A stretch of DNA of 25,338 nt from positions 1 through 25,338 of the forward strand of contig CAKTRT010000013.1 of the NCBI GenBank assembly GCA_934597535.1, in the 5' to 3' direction. The stretch comes from an uncultured Oscillospiraceae bacterium. GTDB taxonomy: Bacteria > Bacillota > Clostridia > Oscillospirales > Oscillospiraceae. The position numbers and the translations under genes were made by a program. Shown here piece by piece: positions 9,702 to 16,556 of this stretch; position 1 is the stretch's first letter; each line of letters opens with the position of its first letter. The notes under the pieces were generated by a model. The model did no database searches. It was not told the DNA's origin and saw nothing but the letters and a program-made list of their open reading frames with translations.

Positions 9702-9720
9702 CCCTCCTTGCGCTCATAAT

Positions 9721-9735
9721 AACCTAAAACAGGTT
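9721..9735. promoter_or_regulatory. Inverted repeat operator candidate between divergent genes
   Basis: AACCT-AAAAC-AGGTT is a perfect inverted repeat placed between the two divergent start codons. A related half-site, AAGTTAA, follows (about 9743-9749) in direct orientation with AGGTTAA. This spacing and location suggest the binding site of the XRE protein encoded next to it. Binding is inferred only. Confidence 0.5.
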
Positions 9736-9787
9736 AAAATGCAAGTTAAGATGATGTGTGCTTTATAGTTTTCCTGAGGTGAAAATG

Positions 9788-9988
9788 ATGTATCCTAGAT
9801 TAAGAGACCTTCGGGAAGACAATGATATGACGCAAGCTGCGCTTGCAAAGATGCTGGGCATGTCGCAGACGGGCTACTCTAAGTATGAAACCGGAGAAAA
9901 CGACGTGCCGACGCAAATTTTAATCAGACTGGCCGATTTCTATGGTACTTCCGTGGATTATCTTCTCGGCCGCACGGACAAACGATAA
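9788..9988 (+). CDS. XRE-family helix-turn-helix regulator (second copy)
   Basis: This is a 66-residue single-domain XRE protein. LREDNDMTQAALAKMLGMS and then GYSKYETGENDVP show the helix-turn-helix and the Y-x-x-YE-x-G signature; STSVDYLLG-type residues end the last helix (TSVDYLLGRTDKR). I chose the ATG at 9788 because GAGGTG lies 7 nt before it and because the start then aligns with the XRE protein at 2492 (MY.RL.DLR). The ATG at 9785 is an alternative, and nine more codons are open upstream. The promoter region holds the inverted repeat at 9721-9735, which suggests autoregulation. It is followed at once by a strong terminator, so it is a single-gene unit. Target genes are unknown. Confidence 0.9.
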   Translation: MYPRLRDLREDNDMTQAALAKMLGMSQTGYSKYETGENDVPTQILIRLADFYGTSVDYLLGRTDKR

Positions 9989-10014
9989 AACGACCGCTGA
10001 CGCGGTCGTTTTTT
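9987..10014 (+). terminator. Intrinsic terminator of the XRE gene
   Basis: CGACCGC (9991-9997) pairs with GCGGTCG (10002-10008) around a TGAC loop, and AAAA/TTTT extends the stem. A T-run follows the stem. The stem begins inside the stop codon of the XRE gene. Confidence 0.88.
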
Positions 10015-10032
10015 ATTACCATCAGCACCCTC

Positions 10033-10315
10033 CAGCGGCGGCGAGCGAAGCAATGCCGCCGCCCGCAGGCAGTCTGCTGCCGGACTACCGTCACTCGCGC
10101 CCCACGGAGTAGGGCGCGGTTGCTGCCGGTAACGACTCGCAGAAGGCCCGTGGCGCAGCCACGTACACCGCACCTCCACTGCGCAGCGCGTGCAGTCCTT
10201 CGAGCTACAGCCCCACAATGTAAATTTTCTCTGGGTGGGTGTAAGGGAGGGGTATCTCTTTTTGAAAAAGAGATACCCCTCCCTTTATTCGCATCCTCTG
10301 CATCAATGCAGGAGG
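10033..10315 (-). repeat. Dispersed structured repeat, copy D (minus strand)
   Basis: Read on the minus strand, the element begins 28 bases after the stop of the FAD dehydrogenase gene. It has CTGCAT/ATGCAG (10298-10311), a perfect 20-bp hairpin (arms 10243-10262 and 10266-10285, 3-nt loop), the linker CCCACCCAGAGAAAA, and the core (10195 down to 10033) with stems CGTGGC-TGC-GCCACG and GCGCCC/GGGCGC (plus-strand 10097-10102 with 10112-10117) and a last stem GCGGCGGC/GCCGCCGC. It is closest to copy A: both lack the extra CCCCTCGC hairpin seen in B and C. Its other end runs up to the terminator of the convergent XRE gene. Confidence 0.85.
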
Positions 10316-10342
10316 ATTACTAACTTCTGCGCAGTAGAAAAT

Positions 10343-11713
10343 TTAGATGTTTTCCAGAATCTCTCTGGCAACATACACACCGCTCGCCGATGCGTGCGAC
10401 AGCGAATGCGTAATACCGCTGCCGTCGCCGATGACATAGAGCCCCTTGTACGGCGTTTCAAGGTGCTCGTCGAGCGCGACCTCCATGTTGTAGAACTTGA
10501 CCTCCACGCCGTAGAGGAGCGTATCGTCGTTTGCGGTGCCCGGCGCGATCTTGTCGAGCGCGTAGATCATCTCGATGATGCCGTCCAGAATGCGCTTGGG
10601 GAGCACGAGGCTCAGATCACCGGGGGTCGCCGCGAGCGTCGGCGTGACGAGGCCTTCTTCGATGCGCTTGACCGTGCTGCGGCGGCCGCGGACGAGATCG
10701 CCGAAGCGCTGGACGATGACGCCGCCGCCGAGCATGTTGGACAGGCGCGCGATGGACTCGCCGTAGCCGTTGGAATCCTTGAACGGCTCGGAGAAGTGCT
10801 TGGCGACGAGAAGCGCGAAGTTCGTGTTCTCGGTCTGGAGGGACTTATCCTCGTAGCTGTGGCCGTTGACCGTGACGATGCCGTTCGTGTTTTCGTTGAC
10901 GACGATGCCGTTGGGGTTCATGCAGAATGTGCGGACGTTGTCCTCAAACTTTTCCGTGCGGTAGACGATCTTGCTCTCGTAGAGCTCGTCGGTCAGGTGA
11001 GAGAAGACAACGGCAGGCAGCTCGACGCGCACGCCGAGGTCCACGCGGTTGGACTTCGTGGGGATCTTGAGCTCCCGGCACACGCCCTCCATCCACTTGC
11101 TGCCGACGCGCCCGACGGAGACGATGCACTTATCGCAGGTGTAGTCCGTCTCGCCGACGGTGACACGGTAGCCCTCGCTCTCGCGGGCGATGGTGGTGAC
11201 AGGGGAGTCAAAATAGAAATCGACCTTATCCTTGAGCAGATCGTAGAGATTTGAGAGCACGACGAGGTTTACGTCGGTACCGAGGTGGCGGACAGAGGCG
11301 TCAAGCAGATTCAGCTTATTCTGGATGCAGAGCTTTTTGAACTTCGTGCCGGCAGTGGAGTAGAGCTTTGTGCCCTCGCCGCCGTAGGCCATGTTGATCC
11401 CGTCAACATAGTGCATGAGGTCGAGCGCCTGCTTTTTGCCGATGTATTCGTGCAGCGTGCCGCCGAAGTCGTTGGTGATGTTGTATTTGCCGTCGGAAAA
11501 CGCGCCCGCGCCGCCAAAACCGCTCATGATCGAGCAGCTCTTGCAGCGGATGCAGGATTTGACCTTGTCGCCGTCGATGGGACAGCGGCGCTTTTCAAGA
11601 CTGTGGCCGGCCTCAAACACAGCAATGCGCAGGCCGCTGCGATCCTTTGTCAGCTCGTAGGCGGAGAAGATGCCGCCGGGACCAGCGCCGATGATGATCA
11701 CGTCATAATGCAT
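10343..11713 (-). CDS. FAD-dependent dehydrogenase of unknown substrate (COG2509 type)
   Basis: This 456-residue flavoprotein opens with the dinucleotide-binding strand DVIIIGAGPGGIFSAYEL (GxGxxG) and ends with GLYVIGDGSGITHSLSHAS, the usual second FAD contact. Near the N-terminus it has a cysteine cluster C44, C54, C57, C60 (CIRCKSC), which could hold a metal or iron-sulfur centre or be redox active. FGGAGAFSDGKYN follows. This arrangement matches the uncharacterised FAD-dependent dehydrogenases of COG2509, whose substrate is not known to me. I chose the ATG at 11713, with GGGAGGA upstream; 28 further codons are open beyond it but would run into the promoter. It has its own promoter and ends toward repeat copy D, so it appears to be a single-gene unit in the cytoplasm. 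Confidence 0.85.
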   Translation of the reverse strand: MHYDVIIIGAGPGGIFSAYELTKDRSGLRIAVFEAGHSLEKRRCPIDGDKVKSCIRCKSCSIMSGFGGAGAFSDGKYNITNDFGGTLHEYIGKKQALDLMHYVDGINMAYGGEGTKLYSTAGTKFKKLCIQNKLNLLDASVRHLGTDVNLVVLSNLYDLLKDKVDFYFDSPVTTIARESEGYRVTVGETDYTCDKCIVSVGRVGSKWMEGVCRELKIPTKSNRVDLGVRVELPAVVFSHLTDELYESKIVYRTEKFEDNVRTFCMNPNGIVVNENTNGIVTVNGHSYEDKSLQTENTNFALLVAKHFSEPFKDSNGYGESIARLSNMLGGGVIVQRFGDLVRGRRSTVKRIEEGLVTPTLAATPGDLSLVLPKRILDGIIEMIYALDKIAPGTANDDTLLYGVEVKFYNMEVALDEHLETPYKGLYVIGDGSGITHSLSHASASGVYVAREILENI

Positions 11714-11767
11714 GGAAGGATCCTCCCTGAATGATCGAAAATATCTCTGCGGACAGAGAACAAAAGC

Positions 11768-11797
11768 ATTGTATCGAAAAGCGGCGCGGAAAGTCAA
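11768..11797 (-). promoter_or_regulatory. Sigma-A-type promoter of the FAD dehydrogenase gene
   Basis: On the minus strand a -35 box TTGACT (11797-11792) and a -10 box TACAAT (11773-11768) are 18 nt apart. The leader to the ATG at 11713 is about 50 nt. Confidence 0.7.
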
Positions 11798-11809
11798 GCC
11801 TCCGAAGTG

Positions 11810-11842
11810 ACAAAAGGGCGGGGAAAATTCCTGCCCTTTTGT
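11810..11842 (-). terminator. Terminator of sigG
   Basis: ACAAAAGGGC (11810-11819) and GCCCTTTTGT (11833-11842) form a 10-bp stem right after the sigG stop codon. The 3' arm on the minus strand ends in CTTTTGT, so the T-rich part is within the stem. It probably separates sigG from the FAD dehydrogenase gene. Confidence 0.65.
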
Positions 11843-12613
11843 TTACATGTTCTTTTTAATGCTTTTGATGGCGTTTTTCTCAAGACGCGAGACCTGCGCC
11901 TGCGAAATACCGATCTCGCTCGAGACCTCCATCTGCGTTTTGCCATCGCAAAAGCGCAGGGAAAGGATCGTGCGCTCACGCTCGCTGAGACGTGCCATCG
12001 CATCTTTGAGCGCGATCTGTTCGAGCCAGTCCTCATCGGTGTTCTTTTCATCGCGAACCTGATCCATCACGCAAACGGTATCGCCGCTGTCGGAGTAGAT
12101 CGGCTCAAAGAGCGACACCGGGTCGCAGACGGCGTCCATGGCAAAAACGACCTCCTCGCGTGTAAGCGTCAGCTCGCGCGCGATCTGCTCGACCGTTGGC
12201 TCGCGCTGCTGCTCTCGCTGGAGCTTTTCGCGCGCCTGCAGGACGCGGTACGCCGTATCGCGCATCGAACGGCTGACGCGGATGGCGCTGTTGTCGCGCA
12301 GATAGCGGCGGATCTCGCCGATGATCATGGGAACGCCGTAGGTGGAAAAACGGACGTTCTGCGAAATATCAAAATTGTCGATCGCCTTCAAAAGTCCCAC
12401 ACAGCCGACCTGAAAGAGGTCGTCAGCATTCTCTCCGCGTCCCGAAAAACGCTGGATGACCGACAACACCAGCCGCAGGTTGCCCTCGACGAGCTGTTCG
12501 CGCGCGGCTGCGTCGCCGTCCTTCGCGCGCCGGAGCAGCGCATCCGTCTGCGCGGTGGTCAGCGTTGGGAGCTTTGCGGTGTTTACACCGCAGATCTCCA
12601 CCTTGCCAAGCAT
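11843..12613 (-). CDS. sigG: RNA polymerase sigma-G factor, late forespore
   Basis: This 256-residue sigma-70-family factor directs late forespore transcription. MLGKVEICGVNTAKLP is the hallmark N-terminus of sigma-G. Region 2 follows (residues about 42-110) with GNLRLVLSVIQRF, DDLFQVGCVGLLKAIDNFD and RFSTYGVPMIIGEIRRYLRD, then region 3, and region 4 near the end with GKTQMEVSSEIGISQAQVSR. Length matches B. subtilis SigG (260). I chose the ATG at 12613, preceded by a G-rich GGCGGGGAT at normal spacing, because the known N-terminus begins there; 21 more codons are open upstream but cover the promoter. A sigma-G-like promoter lies 37-65 nt upstream, in line with known autoregulation. The usual neighbours sigE and spoIIGA are not seen on either side. 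Confidence 0.95.
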   Translation of the reverse strand: MLGKVEICGVNTAKLPTLTTAQTDALLRRAKDGDAAAREQLVEGNLRLVLSVIQRFSGRGENADDLFQVGCVGLLKAIDNFDISQNVRFSTYGVPMIIGEIRRYLRDNSAIRVSRSMRDTAYRVLQAREKLQREQQREPTVEQIARELTLTREEVVFAMDAVCDPVSLFEPIYSDSGDTVCVMDQVRDEKNTDEDWLEQIALKDAMARLSERERTILSLRFCDGKTQMEVSSEIGISQAQVSRLEKNAIKSIKKNM

Positions 12614-12649
12614 AAAAGATCCCCGCCTTCCTTGCAAGTAGCCTGCATT

Positions 12650-12678
12650 CAGTATGTCCGCGCGGGACGGAAACATAC
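12650..12678 (-). promoter_or_regulatory. Sigma-G/F-like promoter of sigG
   Basis: On the minus strand GTATG (12678-12674) matches the -35 pattern GHATR, and CATACTG (12656-12650) matches the -10 pattern CATACTA in six of seven bases, 17 nt apart. The two boxes are reverse complements of each other (CAGTATGT/ACATACTG, 12650-12681), so the site reads almost the same on the plus strand. Confidence 0.6.
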
Positions 12679-12747
12679 TGCCGGGAAGACGGGGATATTT
12701 TTTATCGTTCGGCGGAAAACGATGGATTTTTCGCCGGCGGACGGTTC

Positions 12748-13974
12748 TCAGGAGAGAAGTCCGATGCTGAAGGCAATGATCGCGGCGTTAAAGAAGTCGT
12801 TGAACAGGCCGCCCACCATCGGGATGACAAAGTATGCCGAGGGCGAAGGGCCGTAACGGCGGGAGACTGCCTGCATGTTTGCCATGGCGTTGGAGGTCGC
12901 GCCCATGCCGAAGCCGATAAAGCCGGCGGTGATCATGGCGGCATCGTAATCGCGGCCCATGATCGGAAAGACGACGAACACGGAGAAGATCACCATCAGC
13001 AGCACCTCGGCGGCAAGGCAGACGAGCATCGGCAGCGCCAGATCGACGAGCTGCCAGAGCTTGAGTCCGGAGAGCGCCATAGAAAGAAAGACCGCAAGGA
13101 ACATGCTGCCCATTGTGCTGATCTCGTTGGAGGGAAACGCCGCGATGGCGAAACCGGCAGAGCTGCGCGTGGAATGGGCGAGCAGGTCGATCACATTGCG
13201 CACGATGACGGCCACAAGCATTGCGCCGATGTAAGCAGGGAAATTGAAGCCGCAAAGCGCCGTGAGCCATGCGCTGACAACATTGCCGACGCCGGCGCAG
13301 AACATCAGCAGCAGAAAGCCGCGCACAAAGCTGCCGGAATGGGTGGTGTAGTGCGCATCATCGGCGTCCTCCTCGCGCTCGTGATCCACCGGAAGCTCCT
13401 CGCGCAGGTGGTTCTTGATGATGAGGCGGCGGGCAATGGGGCCGCCGAGAAGCGAGCCGAAAATAAGGCCGAAGGTCGCCGCGGCGACGGCGACCGTGGT
13501 TCCTCCGACAGCACCGGCGGCATCAAGATCCGGACCGATGGCCGCAGCCGTGCCCGGCCCGCCGATCATGGAGATCGAGCCGCAGCCGAGGCCAAAGAGA
13601 GGATTCTTGCCAAGCAGCGCCATCACGCCGCTGCCGACGACATTCTGCAAAATGATCATCACAACGCTCAAAATAAGGAGCATGATGACGGATTTGCCGC
13701 TTTTGAGCAGCATCGGAATGCTCACGGTGAAGCCGACCGTTGTGAAGAACATGATCATGAAGACCGTCTGCAGCGTGTCGTCAAAGGTGATAACGGCCGT
13801 GCCCGCGGCATAGAGGACGGTGTTCAGGATCGCAAAGCACAGGCCGCCGACCAGCGGAGCGGGGATGCAGAACCGGCTGAGGACGGAAAACTTTTTCGTC
13901 AGGATCAGGCCGAGACCGTACATTGCGGCGCCAAGCGCCAGGGCGTGGTACATATTGAGCTGGATCTCTGTCAT
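12748..13974 (-). CDS. gltS: Sodium/glutamate symporter
   Basis: This is a 408-residue polytopic membrane protein of the GltS (ESS) family, which imports glutamate with sodium. It has about ten hydrophobic helices in two halves. The family's repeated glycine-rich re-entrant loops are visible as GCGSISMIGGPGTAAAIG in the first half and GFIGFGMGATSNAMANM in the second. The loop between the halves is charged (EELPVDHEREEDADDAH), as expected for a cytoplasmic linker. I chose the ATG at 13974 (MTEIQLNMYHALALG) with AAAGG 9 nt upstream; the frame is open for 53 more codons, but these are Pro/Ser-rich and unlike the family. It is transcribed divergently from the ylmC gene and is probably a single-gene unit. 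Confidence 0.92.
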   Translation of the reverse strand: MTEIQLNMYHALALGAAMYGLGLILTKKFSVLSRFCIPAPLVGGLCFAILNTVLYAAGTAVITFDDTLQTVFMIMFFTTVGFTVSIPMLLKSGKSVIMLLILSVVMIILQNVVGSGVMALLGKNPLFGLGCGSISMIGGPGTAAAIGPDLDAAGAVGGTTVAVAAATFGLIFGSLLGGPIARRLIIKNHLREELPVDHEREEDADDAHYTTHSGSFVRGFLLLMFCAGVGNVVSAWLTALCGFNFPAYIGAMLVAVIVRNVIDLLAHSTRSSAGFAIAAFPSNEISTMGSMFLAVFLSMALSGLKLWQLVDLALPMLVCLAAEVLLMVIFSVFVVFPIMGRDYDAAMITAGFIGFGMGATSNAMANMQAVSRRYGPSPSAYFVIPMVGGLFNDFFNAAIIAFSIGLLS

Positions 13975-14089
13975 GTGGGAAAACCTTTCATTAAATATTT
14001 GTTTTCCGCCGGGGAAAGCGGAAGGCGGGCCGGGAGGGATAGGACGTCCCGTCGGCGGAATAGAATGCACAGAAGGGGAGGGAGATGCG

Positions 14090-14377
14090 ATGAACTGCCG
14101 CTTTACCGACTTCCGTTGCAAGGAGGTCATCAATATTCATGACGGCTGCCGGCTCGGCTATGTCGGCGATGTGGAGTGCCGCCTGCCGGAGGGAGAGCTG
14201 AGCGCGCTGATCGTGCCCGGGCCGTTTCGCTTTTTCGGCCTTTTCGGACGCGGTGAGGAATACTATATCCCGTGGGAGAGCATCAAGCAGATCGGGGATG
14301 ACATCATCCTCATTGACAAGCCTTTTCCGCACAAGGAGATGCCGAAGAGGGAAAGACGCGCGCGCCGCCGGTTCTGA
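14090..14377 (+). CDS. YlmC/YmxH-family sporulation protein (PRC-barrel)
   Basis: This is a 95-residue protein starting MNCRFTDFRCKEVINIHDG, with GYVGDVECRLPEGELSALIVPGP and IPWESIKQIGDDIILI. This is the PRC-barrel pattern of the YlmC/YmxH family, small proteins found across endospore formers and expressed in sporulation; the molecular role is not known. The C-terminus is basic (KRERRARRRF). I chose the ATG at 14090, 6 nt after AGGGGAGGGA; the frame is open much further upstream, but that stretch overlaps the divergent gltS gene. I cannot tell from the sequence whether it corresponds to ylmC or ymxH, so no symbol is given. No sporulation-sigma promoter could be assigned with confidence. Confidence 0.88.
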   Translation: MNCRFTDFRCKEVINIHDGCRLGYVGDVECRLPEGELSALIVPGPFRFFGLFGRGEEYYIPWESIKQIGDDIILIDKPFPHKEMPKRERRARRRF

Positions 14378-14437
14378 GCGGACAAATGCCCCGGCAGAAG
14401 ATGATAGTCCACATTATAAAATTATAAGAATTTTCAA

Positions 14438-14459
14438 CGCTTTTGCAAGCGCGATTTTT
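14438..14459 (+). terminator. Weak terminator after the YlmC/YmxH gene
   Basis: CGCTT-TTGC-AAGCG is a 5-bp hairpin followed after three bases by five T. The stem is short, so this is only a weak candidate. The rest of the 14378-14490 gap is AT-rich with nothing else recognised. Confidence 0.35.
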
Positions 14460-14490
14460 GAAAAACCCTTATGAAAATTTGAAAAAGTTC

Positions 14491-14519
14491 TTGCAATTTT
14501 CTGCGGCGCGCGATATAAT
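14491..14519 (+). promoter_or_regulatory. Sigma-A-type promoter of rpsB-tsf
   Basis: A -35 box TTGCAA (14491-14496) and a perfect -10 box TATAAT (14514-14519) are 17 nt apart, with an AT-rich upstream stretch like an UP element. A 14-bp palindrome AATACCCGGGTATT (14517-14530) covers the end of the -10 box and the expected start site. Confidence 0.82.
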
Positions 14520-14525
14520 ACCCGG

Positions 14526-14628
14526 GTATTCCGCATGGAGACCGGACTTTCTGTCTGTGCCATCAGGTTGGCAGGGGGGATGAAGGCTCCAGAGGTAAAA
14601 ACTAAATTTGAAGGAGAAACTACCAACC
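14526..14628 (+). promoter_or_regulatory. rpsB 5' leader with hairpin
   Basis: The leader of about 100 nt contains TGCCA-TCAGGT-TGGCA (14558-14573) followed by GGGGGG. Leaders of rpsB carry S2-binding autoregulatory structures in several bacteria. I cannot match this one to a described motif, so autoregulation is only suggested. Confidence 0.35.
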
Positions 14629-15366
14629 ATGGCAAACGTCGTATCCATGAAAGCCCTGCTCGAAGCAGGCGTCCACTTCGGCCATCAGACCCGCCGCTGG
14701 AATCCCAAAATGGCTCCTTACATTTACACGGAGCGCAATGGCATCTATATCATCGACCTGCAGAAAACCGTCAAAAAGCTCGAGGAAGCCTACAACTTCG
14801 TTCGCTCCGTCTCCGAGAGCGGCCAGAATATCCTGTTCGTCGGTACCAAGAAGCAGGCGCAGGAAGCTATCCGCGAGGAAGCGACCCGCTGCGGCGGCTA
14901 CTATGTCAACGCCCGCTGGCTCGGCGGCATGATGACCAACTTCAAGACCATGCGCACCCGCGTGGACCGTCTCAACCAGCTCAAGACCATGCAGGCGGAC
15001 GGCACGTTCGACATGCTGCCGAAGAAGGAAGTCATGAAGCACCTCGGCGAGATCGAGAAGCTCGAGAAGTACCTCGGCGGCGTCAAGGAGATGAAGAAGC
15101 TCCCCGGCGCGCTGTTCATCGTTGATACCCGCAAGGAGCGCAACGCCATCGCCGAGGCGCACAAGCTCGGTATCCCCGTTGTCGCCATCGCCGATACCAA
15201 CTGCGATCCCGATGAGATCGACTATCCCATCCCCGGCAACGATGATGCGATCCGCGCCATCAAGCTCATCGCTTCCATCATGGCCAACGCCATGATCGAG
15301 GGCAAGCAGGGCGAAGTAACCGAGGAAGCCGCTGCTGAGAAGGCCGAGGGCGAAGCCGAGGCGTAA
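14629..15366 (+). CDS. rpsB: 30S ribosomal protein S2
   Basis: This 245-residue protein of the small ribosomal subunit shows the S2 signatures [20 protein letters not shown] near the N-terminus, [18 protein letters not shown], the WLGGMMTN segment in the middle and [20 protein letters not shown] in the second half. The tail is rich in Ala and Glu ([14 protein letters not shown]), as in many Firmicutes. The start ATG has AAGGAG 12 nt upstream, a slightly long spacing. Codon use is strongly biased to C-ending codons, as expected for a highly expressed gene. It is followed by a GC-rich hairpin and then tsf, the near-universal rpsB-tsf order, both served by the promoter at 14491. Confidence 0.98.
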   Translation: MANVVSMKALLEAGVHFGHQTRRWNPKMAPYIYTERNGIYIIDLQKTVKKLEEAYNFVRSVSESGQNILFVGTKKQAQEAIREEATRCGGYYVNARWLGGMMTNFKTMRTRVDRLNQLKTMQADGTFDMLPKKEVMKHLGEIEKLEKYLGGVKEMKKLPGALFIVDTRKERNAIAEAHKLGIPVVAIADTNCDPDEIDYPIPGNDDAIRAIKLIASIMANAMIEGKQGEVTEEAAAEKAEGEAEA

Positions 15367-15396
15367 GCGCAGGCAGGACATTACAGGAACACCTTA

Positions 15397-15421
15397 CGGG
15401 GCGAGGCAAAGCCTCGCCCCG
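15397..15421 (+). terminator. Hairpin between rpsB and tsf (attenuator or partial terminator)
   Basis: CGGGGCGAGGC and GCCTCGCCCCG form a perfect 11-bp stem with an AAA loop. It is followed by TCTCATTTA, not a T-run, so it is likely a partial terminator, attenuator or mRNA-stability element that lets tsf be expressed at a different level from rpsB. Confidence 0.6.
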
Positions 15422-15469
15422 TCTCATTTATCATAACAACTTACTTTAAGTTTACAGGAGGATATCATA

Positions 15470-16387
15470 ATGGCTATCACTGCTGCTGTTGTCAACGAGC
15501 TGCGTCAGGCCACCGGCTGCGGCCTGATGGACTGCAAGAAGGCCCTCATCGAGTGCGAGGGCGACATGGAAAAGGCAATCATGTATCTGCGCGAGAAGGG
15601 TCTTGCCTCTCAGGCGAAGAAGGCCAGCCGCATCGCCGCAGAGGGCATGGCTTATGCCGCCGTTATCGACGGCGTCGGCGTTGTGGTCGAGGTCAACTGC
15701 GAGACCGACTTCGTCGCCAACGGCGAGCCGTTCACCAACTTTGTCAAGGGCGTGGCCGAGGTCATTGCCAAGCAGAACCCCGCTGATGTTGACGCGCTGA
15801 TGGATTGCGCGTGGGTCAGCGGCAAGGGCACTGTTAAGGATGCCAAGGACGAGCTTTTCCTCGCCATCCGCGAAAACATGAGCATCCGCCGCTTCACCCG
15901 CATTGCCGACGGCTTTTCTGTCCCCTATGTCCACATGAAGGGCAAGATCGGCGTCATCGTCAACCTGACCGTCGAGGGCTGCGACGCCACCGAGATCGGC
16001 AAGGACATCGCCATGCAGATCGCCGCGCTCAACCCCCGCTTCTGGGACAAGAGCCAGGTCACGCAGGACGTTCTCGACGAAGAGAAGGAAGTTCTGCTCG
16101 GCCAGATGGCCAACGACCCCAAGATGGCCGGCAAGCCCGAGCAGGTCAAGGAAAAGATCGTCATGGGCAAGCTCAACAAGTTCTATGCCGAGAACTGCCT
16201 GCTCCAGCAGGCCTTCGTCAAGGACGGCGACGTCTCTGTCGAGCAGTATATGAACAACGCTGCCAAGGCGCTGGGCGGCAAGGTCAGCTTCAACACCGCT
16301 GTTCGCTTCGAGAAGGGCGAGGGCATCGAGAAGAAGCAGGAGAACTTTGCGGCTGAGATCGCTTCCATGGTCAACGGCAACAAGTAA
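15470..16387 (+). CDS. tsf: Elongation factor Ts
   Basis: This 305-residue protein is the guanine nucleotide exchange factor of EF-Tu. The N-terminal UBA-like domain has VNELRQATGCGLMDCKKAL, the standard EF-Ts signature with the conserved TG-G-MDCK pattern, and GVVVEVNCETDFVAN is the second signature at the start of the core. Both dimerisation subdomains are present, and the length is in the normal range (290-310). The ATG is preceded by a strong AGGAGG at 7-8 nt. It is the second gene of the rpsB operon and ends 24 nt before a strong intrinsic terminator, so the operon does not read well into the OLE RNA region. Confidence 0.98.
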   Translation: MAITAAVVNELRQATGCGLMDCKKALIECEGDMEKAIMYLREKGLASQAKKASRIAAEGMAYAAVIDGVGVVVEVNCETDFVANGEPFTNFVKGVAEVIAKQNPADVDALMDCAWVSGKGTVKDAKDELFLAIRENMSIRRFTRIADGFSVPYVHMKGKIGVIVNLTVEGCDATEIGKDIAMQIAALNPRFWDKSQVTQDVLDEEKEVLLGQMANDPKMAGKPEQVKEKIVMGKLNKFYAENCLLQQAFVKDGDVSVEQYMNNAAKALGGKVSFNTAVRFEKGEGIEKKQENFAAEIASMVNGNK

Positions 16388-16410
16388 TTTCCAAATTACA
16401 AAATATGATG

Positions 16411-16445
16411 AAAAGAGGTTCGGCGAAGGCCGGACCTCTTTTTTG
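16411..16445 (+). terminator. Intrinsic terminator of rpsB-tsf
   Basis: AAAAGAGGTTCGGC (16411-16424) pairs with GCCGGACCTCTTTT (16429-16442) around a GAAG loop, with one G-T pair and a T run. This separates tsf from the OLE transcript. Confidence 0.92.
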
Positions 16446-16521
16446 TTTCCGCGCGGCAGACAGAATTTTCTGCGAAATAAAAAATTTACAATTTCCTAAG
16501 GTGAATATTATTGTGCATATC

Positions 16522-16550
16522 TTGCATATTCAGTTTGACTGGTGTATAAT
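16522..16550 (+). promoter_or_regulatory. Promoter of the OLE RNA-oapA-dxs operon
   Basis: TATAAT (16545-16550) is a perfect -10 box. TTGCAT (16522-16527) lies 17 nt upstream as a moderate -35 box. The predicted start is near 16557, at the beginning of the terminal helix of the OLE RNA. The surrounding 16446-16520 is AT-rich with no gene. Confidence 0.7.
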
Positions 16551-16556
16551 AGGCAA

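Noticed and set aside
10190..11254. Plus-strand open frame (354 codons) opposite the FAD dehydrogenase gene
   Set aside because: Low-complexity Val/Asp/Arg-rich product, antisense to a gene with clear FAD motifs, and its start lies in repeat copy D.
14608..14628. Upstream TTG start for rpsB
   Set aside because: It overlaps the Shine-Dalgarno AAGGAG, and the ATG at 14629 matches the known S2 N-terminus.
16536..16550. TTGACT next to TATAAT as a -35/-10 pair before OLE
   Set aside because: Only 4-5 nt separate them, too short for a promoter; TTGCAT at 16522 has the correct 17-nt spacing.
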